Positions 8,375-16,829 of a stretch of DNA of 51,294 nucleotides are shown piece by piece (the first letter of the stretch is position 1; each line of letters opens with the position of its first letter). The translations under genes and the position numbers were made by a program. The notes below the pieces were generated by a model. That model searched no databases. It saw only the letters and a list, made by a program, of their open reading frames with translations, and had not been told where the DNA came from. This stretch comes from Fibrobacterota bacterium (GTDB lineage Bacteria > Fibrobacterota > Fibrobacteria > UBA11236). Where the stretch lies: the NCBI GenBank assembly GCA_028287505.1, contig JAQBPN010000031.1, positions 1 through 51,294 on the forward strand, given 5' to 3'.

Positions 8375-8523
8375 CCGGGGCTCCGCAAACCGTTTTCGGC
8401 GGCCCATCCGGCCCGTTTGACGGGTTTGCCCGCATTTTCCCCGCCCTGTCCACAAACCTATTTTCATACAAAGGACCGACGCTTCGCGGAGACCTCCGCG
8501 GCGCCTACACGGGGGAGGGACAG

Positions 8524-8751
8524 ATGGCAAACGGTTATTTGGAATTGATGGAGCAAATTGATCTGTTCGTGGATGAAAGCGGTTGGACTTCCATGGAGCC
8601 GGAGGGAACGGACCCCCACCATCATCACCTCGGCGGATGGCCGTCCATTCCCCACGCCTTTGATCGGTGGGAGGGCCGGACCTATCAGGAGCCCATTCCC
8701 GAACGCGGACCCAGCCCGGCGGAGGGCGACGGCTACGGGGCGCCGGAATAG
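8524..8751 (+). CDS. Small acidic protein, unknown
   Basis: A 75-residue reading frame preceded by a purine-rich GGGGGAGGG 4 bases before the ATG, a strong ribosome-binding site. The protein starts ANGYLELMEQIDLFVDESGW, has a His4 run (HHHH, about 33-36) and an acidic Pro-rich tail. A weak box TATTTTCA lies at 8459-8466. There is no recognisable family. The frame fills most of an otherwise empty gap between the floA operon and the aminopeptidase; the ribosome-binding site is the main support. Confidence 0.5.
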   Translation: MANGYLELMEQIDLFVDESGWTSMEPEGTDPHHHHLGGWPSIPHAFDRWEGRTYQEPIPERGPSPAEGDGYGAPE

Positions 8752-8803
8752 GAATGGATACGCATAGGAATGTATACTTATGGCCTAGAACCGGAGGCCA
8801 TGC

Positions 8804-10165
8804 TTGTCCAGAAACGCCCATGCCGATGCGCTGATCGCTTTTCTCAACGCCAGTCCCACGCCCTTCCACGCGGTGCAAACCGCCGCCGATCGTTTGTCGG
8901 CCCTGGGCGCCGTGCAACTCGATGAGAAGGATGCCTGGAGCCTCAAACCCGGCCAGACCGCGTTCGTCACCCGCAACGGCAGCAGCCTGGTGGCCTTCCG
9001 CCTGCCCGCGGACGTCTCCCGTCCCAAATTCCGCATCGCGGCGGCGCATACCGACAGCCCCTGCCTTAAGCTGAAGCCCCGTTCCCCGGAACCCTCCGCC
9101 AACTATCGCCAATGGGGCGTGGAGGTATACGGCGGGGTCCTGTACAACTCATGGCTGGATCGGGATCTGGGCGTGGCCGGACGCGTCACCCGCATGGATG
9201 GAGGCGCTATCCGATCCTCCCTGGTGCGCAACGAGGGCAAACCCTTCCGCATTCCCCAGCTCGCCATCCACCTGGACCGCGGGGTCAACGAATCCGGCCT
9301 GATCCTCAATGCCCAGCGCCACCTGCAGCCGGTCCTGGGCCTGGTCGGTTCCGGCGGCCAGGGACCGGGCGGCCAGGGACCGGGCGGCCAGGGGCCGCTG
9401 GGCGCTTTGGCCGGCGGCCGCACCCTGGAAGGCTGGCTGGAGGAAACCCTGGGCGCGCCTTTCGGATCCCTCACCTTCGAGCTTCACCTGTACGATACGT
9501 CCCCGGCCGGTTACGGCGGGTTCGACGATGAATTCATCTTTTCCGGCCGCCTGGACAACCTGGCCATGTCCCACGCCGCCCTGGAAGCATTCTGCGCGGA
9601 AGGCGCCGGGCCCGGCTCCGCTTCGGGAGCCGCCGGCACCATCCAGGTGGCGGCCCTGTTCGACAACGAAGAAGTGGGCAGCACATCCGCCCAGGGCGCG
9701 AACTCCAACCTGATCCAGGCCGTGCTGGAACGCTGCCTGTTGGCCTTGGGCCGCACCCGCGAGGAGATCATGGCCGCCATGGCCCGCTCGCACATCGTCT
9801 CCGCCGACATGGCCCATGCCATCCATCCCAATTATCCCGAGAAGCATGAGCCATACCACTATCCCCTCATCAACCACGGCCCCGTCATCAAGGCCAACGC
9901 CAGCATGCGCTACGCCACCAATGCGGAGACTTCGGCGCTGTTCCGCGGTCTATGCGCCAAGGCGGCCGTCCCGTTCCAGGACTTCGTCAACCGCACGGAT
10001 CTCGCCTGCGGCACCACCATCGGGCCCCACGTGGCCGCGGCCCTGGGCATCCCTACCGTGGACGTGGGCAATCCCATGCTCTCCATGCATTCCGCGCGGG
10101 AAATGTGCGGCTCCGAAGATCACGGCATGATGATCCGCACCCTGCGGGAGTTCTTCCGCGAATAG
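8804..10165 (+). CDS. apeB: M18 family aminopeptidase (aspartyl aminopeptidase type)
   Basis: Dinuclear-zinc aminopeptidase that removes N-terminal, often acidic, residues from peptides in the cytoplasm. Metal and catalytic motifs of M18 are all present: AAHTDSP (His82), GRLDNL (Asp, about 250), FDNEEVGS (Glu pair, about 286-289) and the terminal MLSMHSAREMCG (His, about 428). The protein is 453 residues, slightly longer than usual because of a Gly-rich insertion at about 184-198 made of three GGQGP repeats, encoded by 15-base tandem repeats. The start is TTG at 8804, chosen because GGAGG (8793-8797) sits 6 bases upstream; the nearby ATG at 8800 is out of frame. It is an isolated gene. Confidence 0.92.
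   Translation: MSRNAHADALIAFLNASPTPFHAVQTAADRLSALGAVQLDEKDAWSLKPGQTAFVTRNGSSLVAFRLPADVSRPKFRIAAAHTDSPCLKLKPRSPEPSANYRQWGVEVYGGVLYNSWLDRDLGVAGRVTRMDGGAIRSSLVRNEGKPFRIPQLAIHLDRGVNESGLILNAQRHLQPVLGLVGSGGQGPGGQGPGGQGPLGALAGGRTLEGWLEETLGAPFGSLTFELHLYDTSPAGYGGFDDEFIFSGRLDNLAMSHAALEAFCAEGAGPGSASGAAGTIQVAALFDNEEVGSTSAQGANSNLIQAVLERCLLALGRTREEIMAAMARSHIVSADMAHAIHPNYPEKHEPYHYPLINHGPVIKANASMRYATNAETSALFRGLCAKAAVPFQDFVNRTDLACGTTIGPHVAAALGIPTVDVGNPMLSMHSAREMCGSEDHGMMIRTLREFFRE
9353..9397 (+). repeat. Three 15-bp tandem repeats inside the M18 aminopeptidase gene
   Basis: The unit GGCGGCCAGGGACCG occurs at 9353-9367 and 9368-9382, with a third copy differing by one base at 9383-9397. Each adds the peptide GGQGP in frame, so copy number change would lengthen or shorten a loop without breaking the gene. 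Near-identity of the copies suggests recent slippage expansion. Confidence 0.85.
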
Positions 10166-10292
10166 TCGTTCCGTTCGAATCCACTGCTGCGGCCGCGGGA
10201 CAGTAAGCGCAAAAGGTCTTTTTGGGAAGCGGTTTCAACGCCCGTACGGCGTAGAGGCCGGGCCGGATCTGGGATGCGGCCCCCGGGTTAGC

Positions 10293-10300
10293 TAGATTTC
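10293..10300 (+). promoter_or_regulatory. Putative -7 element TAGATTTC
   Basis: TAGATTTC lies 25 bases before the ATG of the 67-residue protein and matches the TAnnTTTS boxes found before other genes here. No -33 TTTG is seen at the expected distance. Confidence 0.3.
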
Positions 10301-10324
10301 CCGGAAAAACCGAAAGGACCAACC

Positions 10325-10528
10325 ATGCAGAACGATATCCGGGCGAAGCTGATCCAGGTCATCGAAGTGGAACACCTGCGGAGCGGCGAAGAAACCGCCG
10401 GGTTGCCTTCCCGCTGGGTCAAGACCTACTGGGATTTGAAGGGGAATTTCCTAAGTGAACATGACCCGCTTATCGACGAACTGAACCGGAAGGGTTCAGC
10501 CGCCACCACGGACGTCTACAACCGCTGA
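10325..10528 (+). CDS. Small protein of 67 residues, unknown
   Basis: The frame has a good ribosome-binding site (GAAAGGA, 8 bases before ATG) and a promoter-like TAGATTTC box just upstream. The product is hydrophilic with mixed charge, without signal peptide or membrane segment: an N-terminal helix (NDIRAKLIQVIEVEHLRSGE) and a central RWVKTYWDLKGNFLSEHDP region. I recognise no family. It is convergent with queD, with a 40-base gap holding GC-rich partial palindromes. Confidence 0.6.
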   Translation: MQNDIRAKLIQVIEVEHLRSGEETAGLPSRWVKTYWDLKGNFLSEHDPLIDELNRKGSAATTDVYNR

Positions 10529-10568
10529 CAGGCTCCGGTCCCGCGGAGACATCCCGGTTCCCGGGAAG

Positions 10569-10925
10569 TCAGCCCCGGTATTCCGAACGGGCGGTGCAGG
10601 TTTCATGGAGAATCACCGCGCTGAGCAGCGGAAGGCTCGGCTTCAAGCGTTCCCAAATCCATATGCAGATGACTTCCGAAGTGGGATTCACAAGCCCGGG
10701 AACATCTTCGTTCAGGAACCGGTGGTCCAGCATCTCCTCGAGGGGGCGGAATGCCTTCTTGATATCCGCGAAATCCATCACCCAGCCGGTCACCGGATCC
10801 ACGGGGCCGGTGACTTCTATTTCGCAGGTGAAACTGTGACCATGGATACGGCCGCACTTGTGCCCGGGCGGAACATTGGGAAGGAAATGCGCGGATTCGA
10901 ACCCGAACGATTTGTACAATTTCAT
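10569..10925 (-). CDS. queD: 6-carboxy-5,6,7,8-tetrahydropterin synthase (QueD/PTPS family)
   Basis: Converts 7,8-dihydroneopterin triphosphate to 6-carboxytetrahydropterin, the second step toward preQ0/queuosine. With the ATG at 10925 the protein has 118 residues, the usual size, and begins like other members ([15 protein letters not shown]). The zinc histidines are His13, His28 and His30, the catalytic Cys is Cys24 ([11 protein letters not shown]), and the downstream LDHRFLNE and the terminal Glu region ([10 protein letters not shown]) are also present. A GTG at 10943 would add six residues without family support. No queC, queE or queF is adjacent. A small chance remains that it acts in another pterin pathway. 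Confidence 0.9.
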   Translation of the reverse strand: MKLYKSFGFESAHFLPNVPPGHKCGRIHGHSFTCEIEVTGPVDPVTGWVMDFADIKKAFRPLEEMLDHRFLNEDVPGLVNPTSEVICIWIWERLKPSLPLLSAVILHETCTARSEYRG

Positions 10926-10959
10926 GAGGCCGGTGTCTTTCACGGCCGGGGAATTTAGC

Positions 10960-10967
10960 TAATCTTC
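10960..10967 (+). promoter_or_regulatory. Putative -7 element TAATCTTC
   Basis: TAATCTTC lies 33 bases before the ATG of the 144-residue lipoprotein and is a variant of the recurrent TAnnTTTS box. No clear -33 partner. Confidence 0.25.
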
Positions 10968-11000
10968 TCCCCGCCTACCAAACCGGATGAGGCCTTTCCG

Positions 11001-11435
11001 ATGCGCAACCTAAAGTTCCTCCATTTCCCCGCGGCCCTCCCGGTATTCGCGGCAATCACGGTAATGGCCGCCGCCTTTCTGGCCGGATGCGCCGGCACGC
11101 GCACCGTGGCCTCCCCCGCCGCCGCGGAGAAAATCGCCGTGGACCTGGCCAACGACAAATGCCAGCACGAATACGGGAAACGTCCCTTCAAGACCGGACA
11201 GTTCCCGGCCACGCTCTCGGGCGACAGATGGCTATGGGGTTGGCTGGATGCCCGCGGCGGCCAGGGTTATACCGCCCAGGTTTCCTTCCATGCGGACCAA
11301 TCCCAACCCCAGGTGGCGGTGAATTTCGGCGCGGATGCCCAAGTGGATATGGAAGAGCCGGATGCGCCGTCCATGAACGGGACTCCGGATCCCGGCGCGC
11401 TCTCGCGCCAGCCGGAGCCCCAAGAGGCGGATTAG
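11001..11435 (+). CDS. Small lipoprotein, unknown
   Basis: A 144-residue predicted lipoprotein with a long hydrophobic signal and lipobox FLAGC (Cys30). The mature part has a compact central segment (about 45-110) with KCQHEYGKRPFKTGQFPATL and DRWLWGWLDARGGQGYTAQVSF, which resembles small beta-sheet periplasmic domains, followed by a disordered acidic Pro-rich tail. No known family is recognised. It is monocistronic and converges on the pentapeptide-repeat gene across a structured repeat. Confidence 0.7.
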   Translation: MRNLKFLHFPAALPVFAAITVMAAAFLAGCAGTRTVASPAAAEKIAVDLANDKCQHEYGKRPFKTGQFPATLSGDRWLWGWLDARGGQGYTAQVSFHADQSQPQVAVNFGADAQVDMEEPDAPSMNGTPDPGALSRQPEPQEAD

Positions 11436-11593
11436 TGCCCAGACAGCCCAATTGTGAAACGAAGGCGGCGAGGGATTGGGGTTCAGGGCAAGGCGCCCCG
11501 ACGCAGGAATAGTGGGCCTATTCCAAGGAGGGGCAACGCAGCCCTGGGCCCCAAGACCCGGCGAAAGCGGCTCACAATTGGGCTGTCGGGGCA
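11436..11593. repeat. 158-base palindromic intergenic element between convergent genes
   Basis: The outer arms 11436-11457 and 11572-11593 are 22 bases and complementary with one mismatch (core GACAGCCCAATTGTGA). Inside are further nested complementary blocks: CAGGGC (11484-11489) with GCCCTG (11541-11546), GCCCC (11495-11499) with GGGGC (11530-11534), and a perfect apical stem GGAATAG (11506-11512) / CTATTCC (11518-11524) with a 5-base loop. The whole segment can fold as one long interrupted hairpin. It starts right after a lipoprotein stop and ends shortly before the convergent pentapeptide gene stop, a typical place for REP/MITE-like elements or bidirectional terminators. Confidence 0.8.
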
Positions 11594-11621
11594 CTAGGAG
11601 GAACAGGAGCGGGCGCATGCG

Positions 11622-12713
11622 TCAGAAAGGCCGGTTGGCGGCGTAGATGGTGCCCGCCGCGGAGAATTCGACCTTGGGCCCCAGCCGGGCGTTCTCCCAG
11701 ACCACTTCCTGGAAATCCGAGTCGTCCATGCGCAGGAATTCCTGCGCGGAAAAGTCCTTGAAGAGACAGCCCTTGAAACTGGCTTTGTCCAGGTAACCGT
11801 CCCGGGCATGCAAACCCTCGAAGCGGCACCCATCGTACCGGCCTCCGTTGTTCAATTGGATGATGCGGGCCTGGATGTTTTTCACCGTCACGTTGGAGTA
11901 GGCGCCGCCCAGGCCGAACTCGCCCTTGCTGTCCATGTTCTGGATCAGGCAATCCTGCGCGCCCCAAAGCCCGAAGCTTCCGCTCAATCCCGACAAATCG
12001 AAGGTCGAATCCTTGAATAGCACGCTGGGAGTCTCGAACGCTTTGAGATTGGCGCCGGGCTTCACCGCTACGCCCACAATCGTGGACGCCTCGTATTGGA
12101 TGTCCTGCAAATCCGGGCCGTCGAAGGAAGGTTTTTCCAGCAGGCAATTCCCCATGTACAAATGATCGAACTTCCCGCCCGTAAACCGGGGCTCATGCAA
12201 GGTGCAGTCGGAGAAGGAGACATCGACATATTCGATGTCCTCGAAGCGTCCGTTCCTGATGACGGCCTTTTCGAAGCCGGCTTTGTCCATGCGGGTATTC
12301 GCGAACAGGGCGCCGTCGAAGGTCGTGTTTGCGAAAACGGTCCAACCCGGTTCTTCTTCGTCGAAGCGGAAGTTGCAGCCGGAAAATCCCCCTCCCTGGA
12401 ATCGGCAATCCTCGAACCGCGCCGCGGTCAGGGTGCAATGGTCGAAACTGCACTCGATGAATTCGGATTCCTTGAAGATGGTTCCGTTGAAGCCGGCGCC
12501 TTCGAACCGGCAATTCCTGAACCGGGAGCCGGCAATCCGCTGTCTCTGGAAGGTCACCATGGCGAACAGGGCGCCCTGCAGGTCCAGGCCCTTCACCTCG
12601 AAAGCGGGCCAGGTCAGGCCTTGCAGGTTCAAGGATGCCTTTCCGTATTTGCCGTTGAATCCGGCCACGTCCCTGAGCAGGCTGCCCAGGTCGCCGGTGA
12701 ATTCATTCTGCAT
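11622..12713 (-). CDS. Pentapeptide-repeat protein of the T6SS island
   Basis: A 363-residue protein made almost entirely of pentapeptide-like repeats of pattern A/C-x-F-x-x (for example SRFRNCRFEGAGFNG and ARFEDCRFQGGGFSG), predicting a right-handed quadrilateral beta-helix from about residue 30 to 350. No signal peptide. Pentapeptide proteins are common beside VgrG, PAAR and DUF2169 genes and are sometimes fused to DUF2169; their role (cargo shaping, spike extension or effector) is not settled. It is the last gene of the second vgrG module, 57 bases after the phosphoesterase gene. As an alternative it could be an immunity-like partner of the phosphoesterase. Confidence 0.8.
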   Translation of the reverse strand: MQNEFTGDLGSLLRDVAGFNGKYGKASLNLQGLTWPAFEVKGLDLQGALFAMVTFQRQRIAGSRFRNCRFEGAGFNGTIFKESEFIECSFDHCTLTAARFEDCRFQGGGFSGCNFRFDEEEPGWTVFANTTFDGALFANTRMDKAGFEKAVIRNGRFEDIEYVDVSFSDCTLHEPRFTGGKFDHLYMGNCLLEKPSFDGPDLQDIQYEASTIVGVAVKPGANLKAFETPSVLFKDSTFDLSGLSGSFGLWGAQDCLIQNMDSKGEFGLGGAYSNVTVKNIQARIIQLNNGGRYDGCRFEGLHARDGYLDKASFKGCLFKDFSAQEFLRMDDSDFQEVVWENARLGPKVEFSAAGTIYAANRPF

Positions 12714-12770
12714 GGGGCACCCCGGAAGAAGAAGGAATGGAACAAGGACTCATACTGCGACCGCGGACTT

Positions 12771-15701
12771 TCATCCGAAGGATACGGTGCTGGGGATTTT
12801 GACGCCGAGGATCTCGATGCCGCCGTTGGCCGGCGTCTTTTCCTTCGTCGCGGTCTGCGAGCCGCCGTTTCCGGAGCCTCCGTTCGAATCGCTTCCGCTG
12901 GAACCGCCGGAGCCCTGCGCCCCTTGGTCCGAATTGCCCCCGTCCAGCGAAGCCGTGGGGCCTCCCGGGGGGCGGGGGATCAGTTGTTGGTAGGCTTTGG
13001 TGGTGGGGTATTTGACGAACTCCCAATTCCGTTTCAATTGGATCTTGAAGTCATCGGCGAAAGCGCCCAGCAGACCCGTGCCCGCGGTGACGATTTTCAT
13101 GTCCACCACCACGATCCACGGTTTGGAATAGTCGTAGCGGTTGACGGTCCCCATGGGTTGGCCCGGAAGCGGTCCCAGGTGGAGCGACAGGAACCCCTTG
13201 CCTTCCGTGTCCTTTTTCAGCCAGACCAGGACGGAATCCTTGTCGCGGATGATCCATTTTTTCAGGTCATGTCTGAATTCGATCGGGCATTCGATGAATC
13301 CCGGGCGGCTGGAATCCGGGGATTTGAAGAACAGGGACCCCTTGCTGATCCCCAGCCACTTCGGCACGCCTTTGAGCAGTTCCTGTTCGAACTCCAGCTT
13401 CAAGGGGAAGTCGGTCAGGCGCTTCCGCCGCATCTGATCGAGATAATCCGAATCCATCCCTTCCGTGGTGGCGATGCCCTTGATCCAGAATACGGTGGCG
13501 TTCCAGGGCTGATCGAGGAGTTCCACGTAGTCCAAAGCGACCGCCAGGCGGGGCTGGGAAAAACGCTGGTTGGTGGGGATGCGCATCACGCTTGCCAGCT
13601 CGCCGTTCGCGTTGAACGCCAGCTTGGCGAAGGACGGCTTATGGCTTCCGTGGCCGTTGAAATCCCCGTTGATGTTCTCCCGGGGGATGGGCCCCGCGGA
13701 ATCTGAGACGATGATGTAAGGCGGGTGGAGCTTGTCCTTGAGCGCGGGGAAATCGTCCATGGAGTGGCCCGTAACGCTCACGTTGCCGCCGTCCATCTTC
13801 TCCAGGGAGTAGAGGCCGGCGCGGTGGGAATGGCCGGAAATGGCATAGTGGATTTTCTGGTCCTTGCCGGGCAGCATCATCCGGTAGACGGCTTGCCGGC
13901 GCTTTTCGCAGGCCCCCATGTTGAAATAGGAGATGTTGTCGCTGTCGCCCACGGGGAAATTCTGCTGTGCGCCGTTCTGCAGGATGGGCTCGTTGTAATT
14001 GACCCAGGTATAGTGGGAGACCAGCAGGCATTTGAGCGGACCGTTGCCATACCCCTTCTTGGCGTAGTCCGCGCCCTTCTGCACCATCGTGCCTTCCTGC
14101 ACCGTCAGGGATCCTTCGGCATTGGGCAGATGGCCCACTTCGGGACCGTTGAACAGCAGCCTTTCCTCGTCGCCCCAGCCCAGGGAAATCAACTGCATGC
14201 CCGCCATCTTGGAGGTGAAGGAATAGACCGGCGTGAACAGCAGGTAGAAGAAGTTCATGACCTCGGGCTTGAAGTTGGATTTGTCGAAAATCTTCCCGTA
14301 ATTGTCGCCGTACATCAGGCAGGCTTCCATCACCGTCAGGTTCACGTCCGCCGGGATGCCGGGATTGCCCATTTTGGCGTCCACCAGGACGCGGGGCGAA
14401 ATCCCGAAGGGCTTGTCATAGGCGTCGTGGTTGCCGGCCAGGATGACCACGGGCTTGCGGGCCGTCCGGTAGAACTCCACGATGAAATCGTAGAAGGCGA
14501 TGAAGTCCACCCCGTAGTCGTATTTCTGGCCCACGTTGGACGAGTCCGCGTTGACCATGCCGCGCACCATGTCGGCCGACATGGCTCCCTTGAAGGCGTC
14601 GGCCCCGGGGTAGCAGCTCATGGAGAAGTCGATCAAGTCGCCGCCCACCACCAGCATGCCCACGTCGCTGTCCTCGGGAGTGGCCCCGCCGATCTTCTTT
14701 CCCGCGCTGTTGAGCAGGTTCTTGACCGCCTGGCCGGTGGTACACATCTGGCTGGAGAGGGTCTCGGAATGCCCGGGGATCACGGCGAAGTCCGAATGTT
14801 TCATCACTTCCAGGCGCGAGACGATATGCAGATCGCTGATGTATCCGACGGTGAGGCAGGGCTCGTCCTCATAGAAGAAGAGCGGGTGCAGGGTGGCCAC
14901 GGGCGTGTCCGCGCGGAAATTCCAGTTCAGGATGTCGAAGGAGTTGAGCGGGCCGTCCGGACCCTTGCGCGCGGCATCCTGGGAATGCGTGAACGCGTCC
15001 GAATCCTTCTGGAACCGCTTGCCCACGAATTTGTGCTCGCCTTCCAGGGTGGCGTCCCGCAGCGCGGAGGTGACCAGGAATTCCTCGATGTCCCGGGCGG
15101 GCGCATCGGCGGCTTCGCCAAGCGTGGACCAATTGACGAAGCAATGTTCCGCCATGTCCTCGCCCAGGTTTTTCTTGATCCAGCCTTTCAATTTCGGGCC
15201 GTCCAGTTCCAGATGGTAGACGAACTTCAACAGCGCATCGAACCCGTGCTTTTTCAGTTCCGGAAGAAAAGGGGATTTGTACCCGCCCAGGACGCCGGTG
15301 GCGAAATACTTGGTGATGGCGGGATTGAAAATCGCCTGGAAGCCTTTTTCGTGGATGTCCACGATGGGATGCTCCCCGCTGGCCCAGCCTTCATCCAGGA
15401 GGACGACGCTTTTCACGATCTCCGGCTCCATCACAGTGACGGGAAAATGGAATTCCTCGCCGGTGAGCTTTCCCTTCTTGAAGCGCAAGGTCTTTTCCAG
15501 GGACATGAATTGCAGATGGCTGGCGAGGACGTAAGCCTTGATGTCGTCGTCCAGCTTTTCATTCACCGCGATCAGGAGATGCACGGAGCCGTTTCCGCAG
15601 GCCAGTTCCGGATTGCCGATGGAAGGATAGAGGATGGCGCCGTACGGGAACGCCTGCTTCAGCTTACGGCCGAAAGACTCGATCGAAGATTCATCAGCCA
15701 T
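12771..15701 (-). CDS. Large calcineurin-like metallophosphoesterase, candidate T6SS effector
   Basis: A 976-residue protein with an N-terminal region of about 270 residues that I do not recognise and a calcineurin-type phosphoesterase core (about 280-640). All metal motifs are visible: GYISDLH (about 287-293), VGGDLIDF (about 352), LAGNHDAYD (about 424-431), a SHYTW histidine (about 565) and SGHSHRAG (about 618-624). A further domain (about 680-905) and a disordered Gly/Ser-rich linker (about 915-950) precede a short ordered tail (GIEILGVKIPSTVSFG). There is no signal peptide. It sits directly after the PAAR gene (36-base gap) and before the pentapeptide gene, the classic slot for a VgrG/PAAR-delivered effector. 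The substrate (nucleotide, nucleic acid or lipid) cannot be read. A housekeeping phosphodiesterase is less likely given size and context. Confidence 0.7.
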   Translation of the reverse strand: MADESSIESFGRKLKQAFPYGAILYPSIGNPELACGNGSVHLLIAVNEKLDDDIKAYVLASHLQFMSLEKTLRFKKGKLTGEEFHFPVTVMEPEIVKSVVLLDEGWASGEHPIVDIHEKGFQAIFNPAITKYFATGVLGGYKSPFLPELKKHGFDALLKFVYHLELDGPKLKGWIKKNLGEDMAEHCFVNWSTLGEAADAPARDIEEFLVTSALRDATLEGEHKFVGKRFQKDSDAFTHSQDAARKGPDGPLNSFDILNWNFRADTPVATLHPLFFYEDEPCLTVGYISDLHIVSRLEVMKHSDFAVIPGHSETLSSQMCTTGQAVKNLLNSAGKKIGGATPEDSDVGMLVVGGDLIDFSMSCYPGADAFKGAMSADMVRGMVNADSSNVGQKYDYGVDFIAFYDFIVEFYRTARKPVVILAGNHDAYDKPFGISPRVLVDAKMGNPGIPADVNLTVMEACLMYGDNYGKIFDKSNFKPEVMNFFYLLFTPVYSFTSKMAGMQLISLGWGDEERLLFNGPEVGHLPNAEGSLTVQEGTMVQKGADYAKKGYGNGPLKCLLVSHYTWVNYNEPILQNGAQQNFPVGDSDNISYFNMGACEKRRQAVYRMMLPGKDQKIHYAISGHSHRAGLYSLEKMDGGNVSVTGHSMDDFPALKDKLHPPYIIVSDSAGPIPRENINGDFNGHGSHKPSFAKLAFNANGELASVMRIPTNQRFSQPRLAVALDYVELLDQPWNATVFWIKGIATTEGMDSDYLDQMRRKRLTDFPLKLEFEQELLKGVPKWLGISKGSLFFKSPDSSRPGFIECPIEFRHDLKKWIIRDKDSVLVWLKKDTEGKGFLSLHLGPLPGQPMGTVNRYDYSKPWIVVVDMKIVTAGTGLLGAFADDFKIQLKRNWEFVKYPTTKAYQQLIPRPPGGPTASLDGGNSDQGAQGSGGSSGSDSNGGSGNGGSQTATKEKTPANGGIEILGVKIPSTVSFG

Positions 15702-15736
15702 GACGTACCCGCCTTTTCCTGCGACTCATCCGGGCC

Positions 15737-16810
15737 TCAACTTTTCTTCTTTTTCCACTTTATCTTCACGGGGCCGCTCGGCAGGTCCGACAATTGGGCC
15801 TTGCCCGAGGCGTCCAGGGATCCCTTTTTGACGGTGTCGTCCGCGAAGGTCAATTCGTATTCCATGCCTTTGACGGCTTCGCCGTTTTCATCGACCAGTT
15901 TCAGCTCCAGGGTGTCGCTGATCTTGAGCGTCTTGCTCACGCCCACCAGCCCTTCCGCATAGGCCATGAAAAAGTAGCCCTGCACCTTGGCTCCGGTCGC
16001 CGGGGCGATTTCCCCGCTGTCCTTGTCGCCGAGCTTATAGTCGCCTTCCAGCTTGCCGCCCTTGACCTTGACGGGCAGGAGCTTGACCATCAGATACTCG
16101 TTGTGGCCGGTCTCCTCGAACACCGCCAGGGACGCGTCCAGTCCGTCCGCCAGTCCATCGGCCTTGGCGCTCATCTTCACCGCGTCGCCCATCTTGCCGG
16201 CCGTCTTGTCCCATTGCGCGTCCGAAAGGCCCTGGACTTCCACCTTGAAGGAACCGGCCTTGGCGTAACCGCTGTGGTAGATGCGCCCTTCCGTGGACGT
16301 GACGCCGACGATTTCCCCATTGTCCGGATCGGTGAGCTTGTACTTGACGCCGCCCAGCGGCCTGCCCGCGCTGTCCACCACTTCGCATTCCAGGTAGTGG
16401 TTCTCCGTGGTGGCGGGCGGTTCCCCCAAGGGGAAAGGGGAGATGCCTACGGGCGGGGAACTCCTGGACGCGGCCGCGGCCACGGCGGATGCGGCGCTGC
16501 CCGCCTGGGAGCCGCTGCCCGCTTCGCCGATGAGCACGGTCATGCAGCCCAGGATCGGCATGGACGGCGGGCCCACGCATACGGAAACGTCCGAGATGCG
16601 CGATCCCGGTTTCTTGCCGATCAGGACGCCCGTGCTCCCGAGCGTGATGGGGCCGCCCACATGGGGCACGGGGCCCGTCAACATGGGGCAGACATGCATA
16701 TCGCCCATGGCGGCCGAAGGCATCTTGCCGATCAGCACCATGGGATTGCCCAGGGTGATGGTTCCGCCATGCGCGGTCGTGTCTCCCATTCTTGCCGCCG
16801 GTTTGCCCAT
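15737..16810 (-). CDS. PAAR-domain spike protein with C-terminal beta extension
   Basis: A 357-residue protein. Residues 1-100 are a PAAR domain: MGKPAARMGDTTAHGG, then ITLGNPMVLIGKMPSAAMGD with MHVCP, and a second set GGPITLGSTGVLIGKKPG and CVGPPSMPILGCMTVLIG. The His/Cys residues are those expected to hold zinc at the spike tip. An Ala/Ser linker (about 100-130) leads to two beta-sandwich-like repeats (about 138-225 and 295-357), the first reading YLECEVVDSAGRPLGGVKYK and the second LELKLVDENGEAVKGMEYEL. These look like Ig-type adaptors for holding cargo. The gene is 20 bases after the DUF2169 gene and 36 before the phosphoesterase, so it probably caps VgrG1 and carries that protein. Confidence 0.88.
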   Translation of the reverse strand: MGKPAARMGDTTAHGGTITLGNPMVLIGKMPSAAMGDMHVCPMLTGPVPHVGGPITLGSTGVLIGKKPGSRISDVSVCVGPPSMPILGCMTVLIGEAGSGSQAGSAASAVAAAASRSSPPVGISPFPLGEPPATTENHYLECEVVDSAGRPLGGVKYKLTDPDNGEIVGVTSTEGRIYHSGYAKAGSFKVEVQGLSDAQWDKTAGKMGDAVKMSAKADGLADGLDASLAVFEETGHNEYLMVKLLPVKVKGGKLEGDYKLGDKDSGEIAPATGAKVQGYFFMAYAEGLVGVSKTLKISDTLELKLVDENGEAVKGMEYELTFADDTVKKGSLDASGKAQLSDLPSGPVKIKWKKKKS

Positions 16811-16829
16811 ATCGTCCTCCCGAGGAAGC

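Noticed and set aside
13725-15962. Long plus-strand open frame opposite the phosphoesterase gene
   Set aside because: It is the antisense shadow of a gene with clear metallophosphoesterase motifs; its translation is low in recognisable features and rich in His/Val/Gly runs typical of such shadows in GC-rich DNA.
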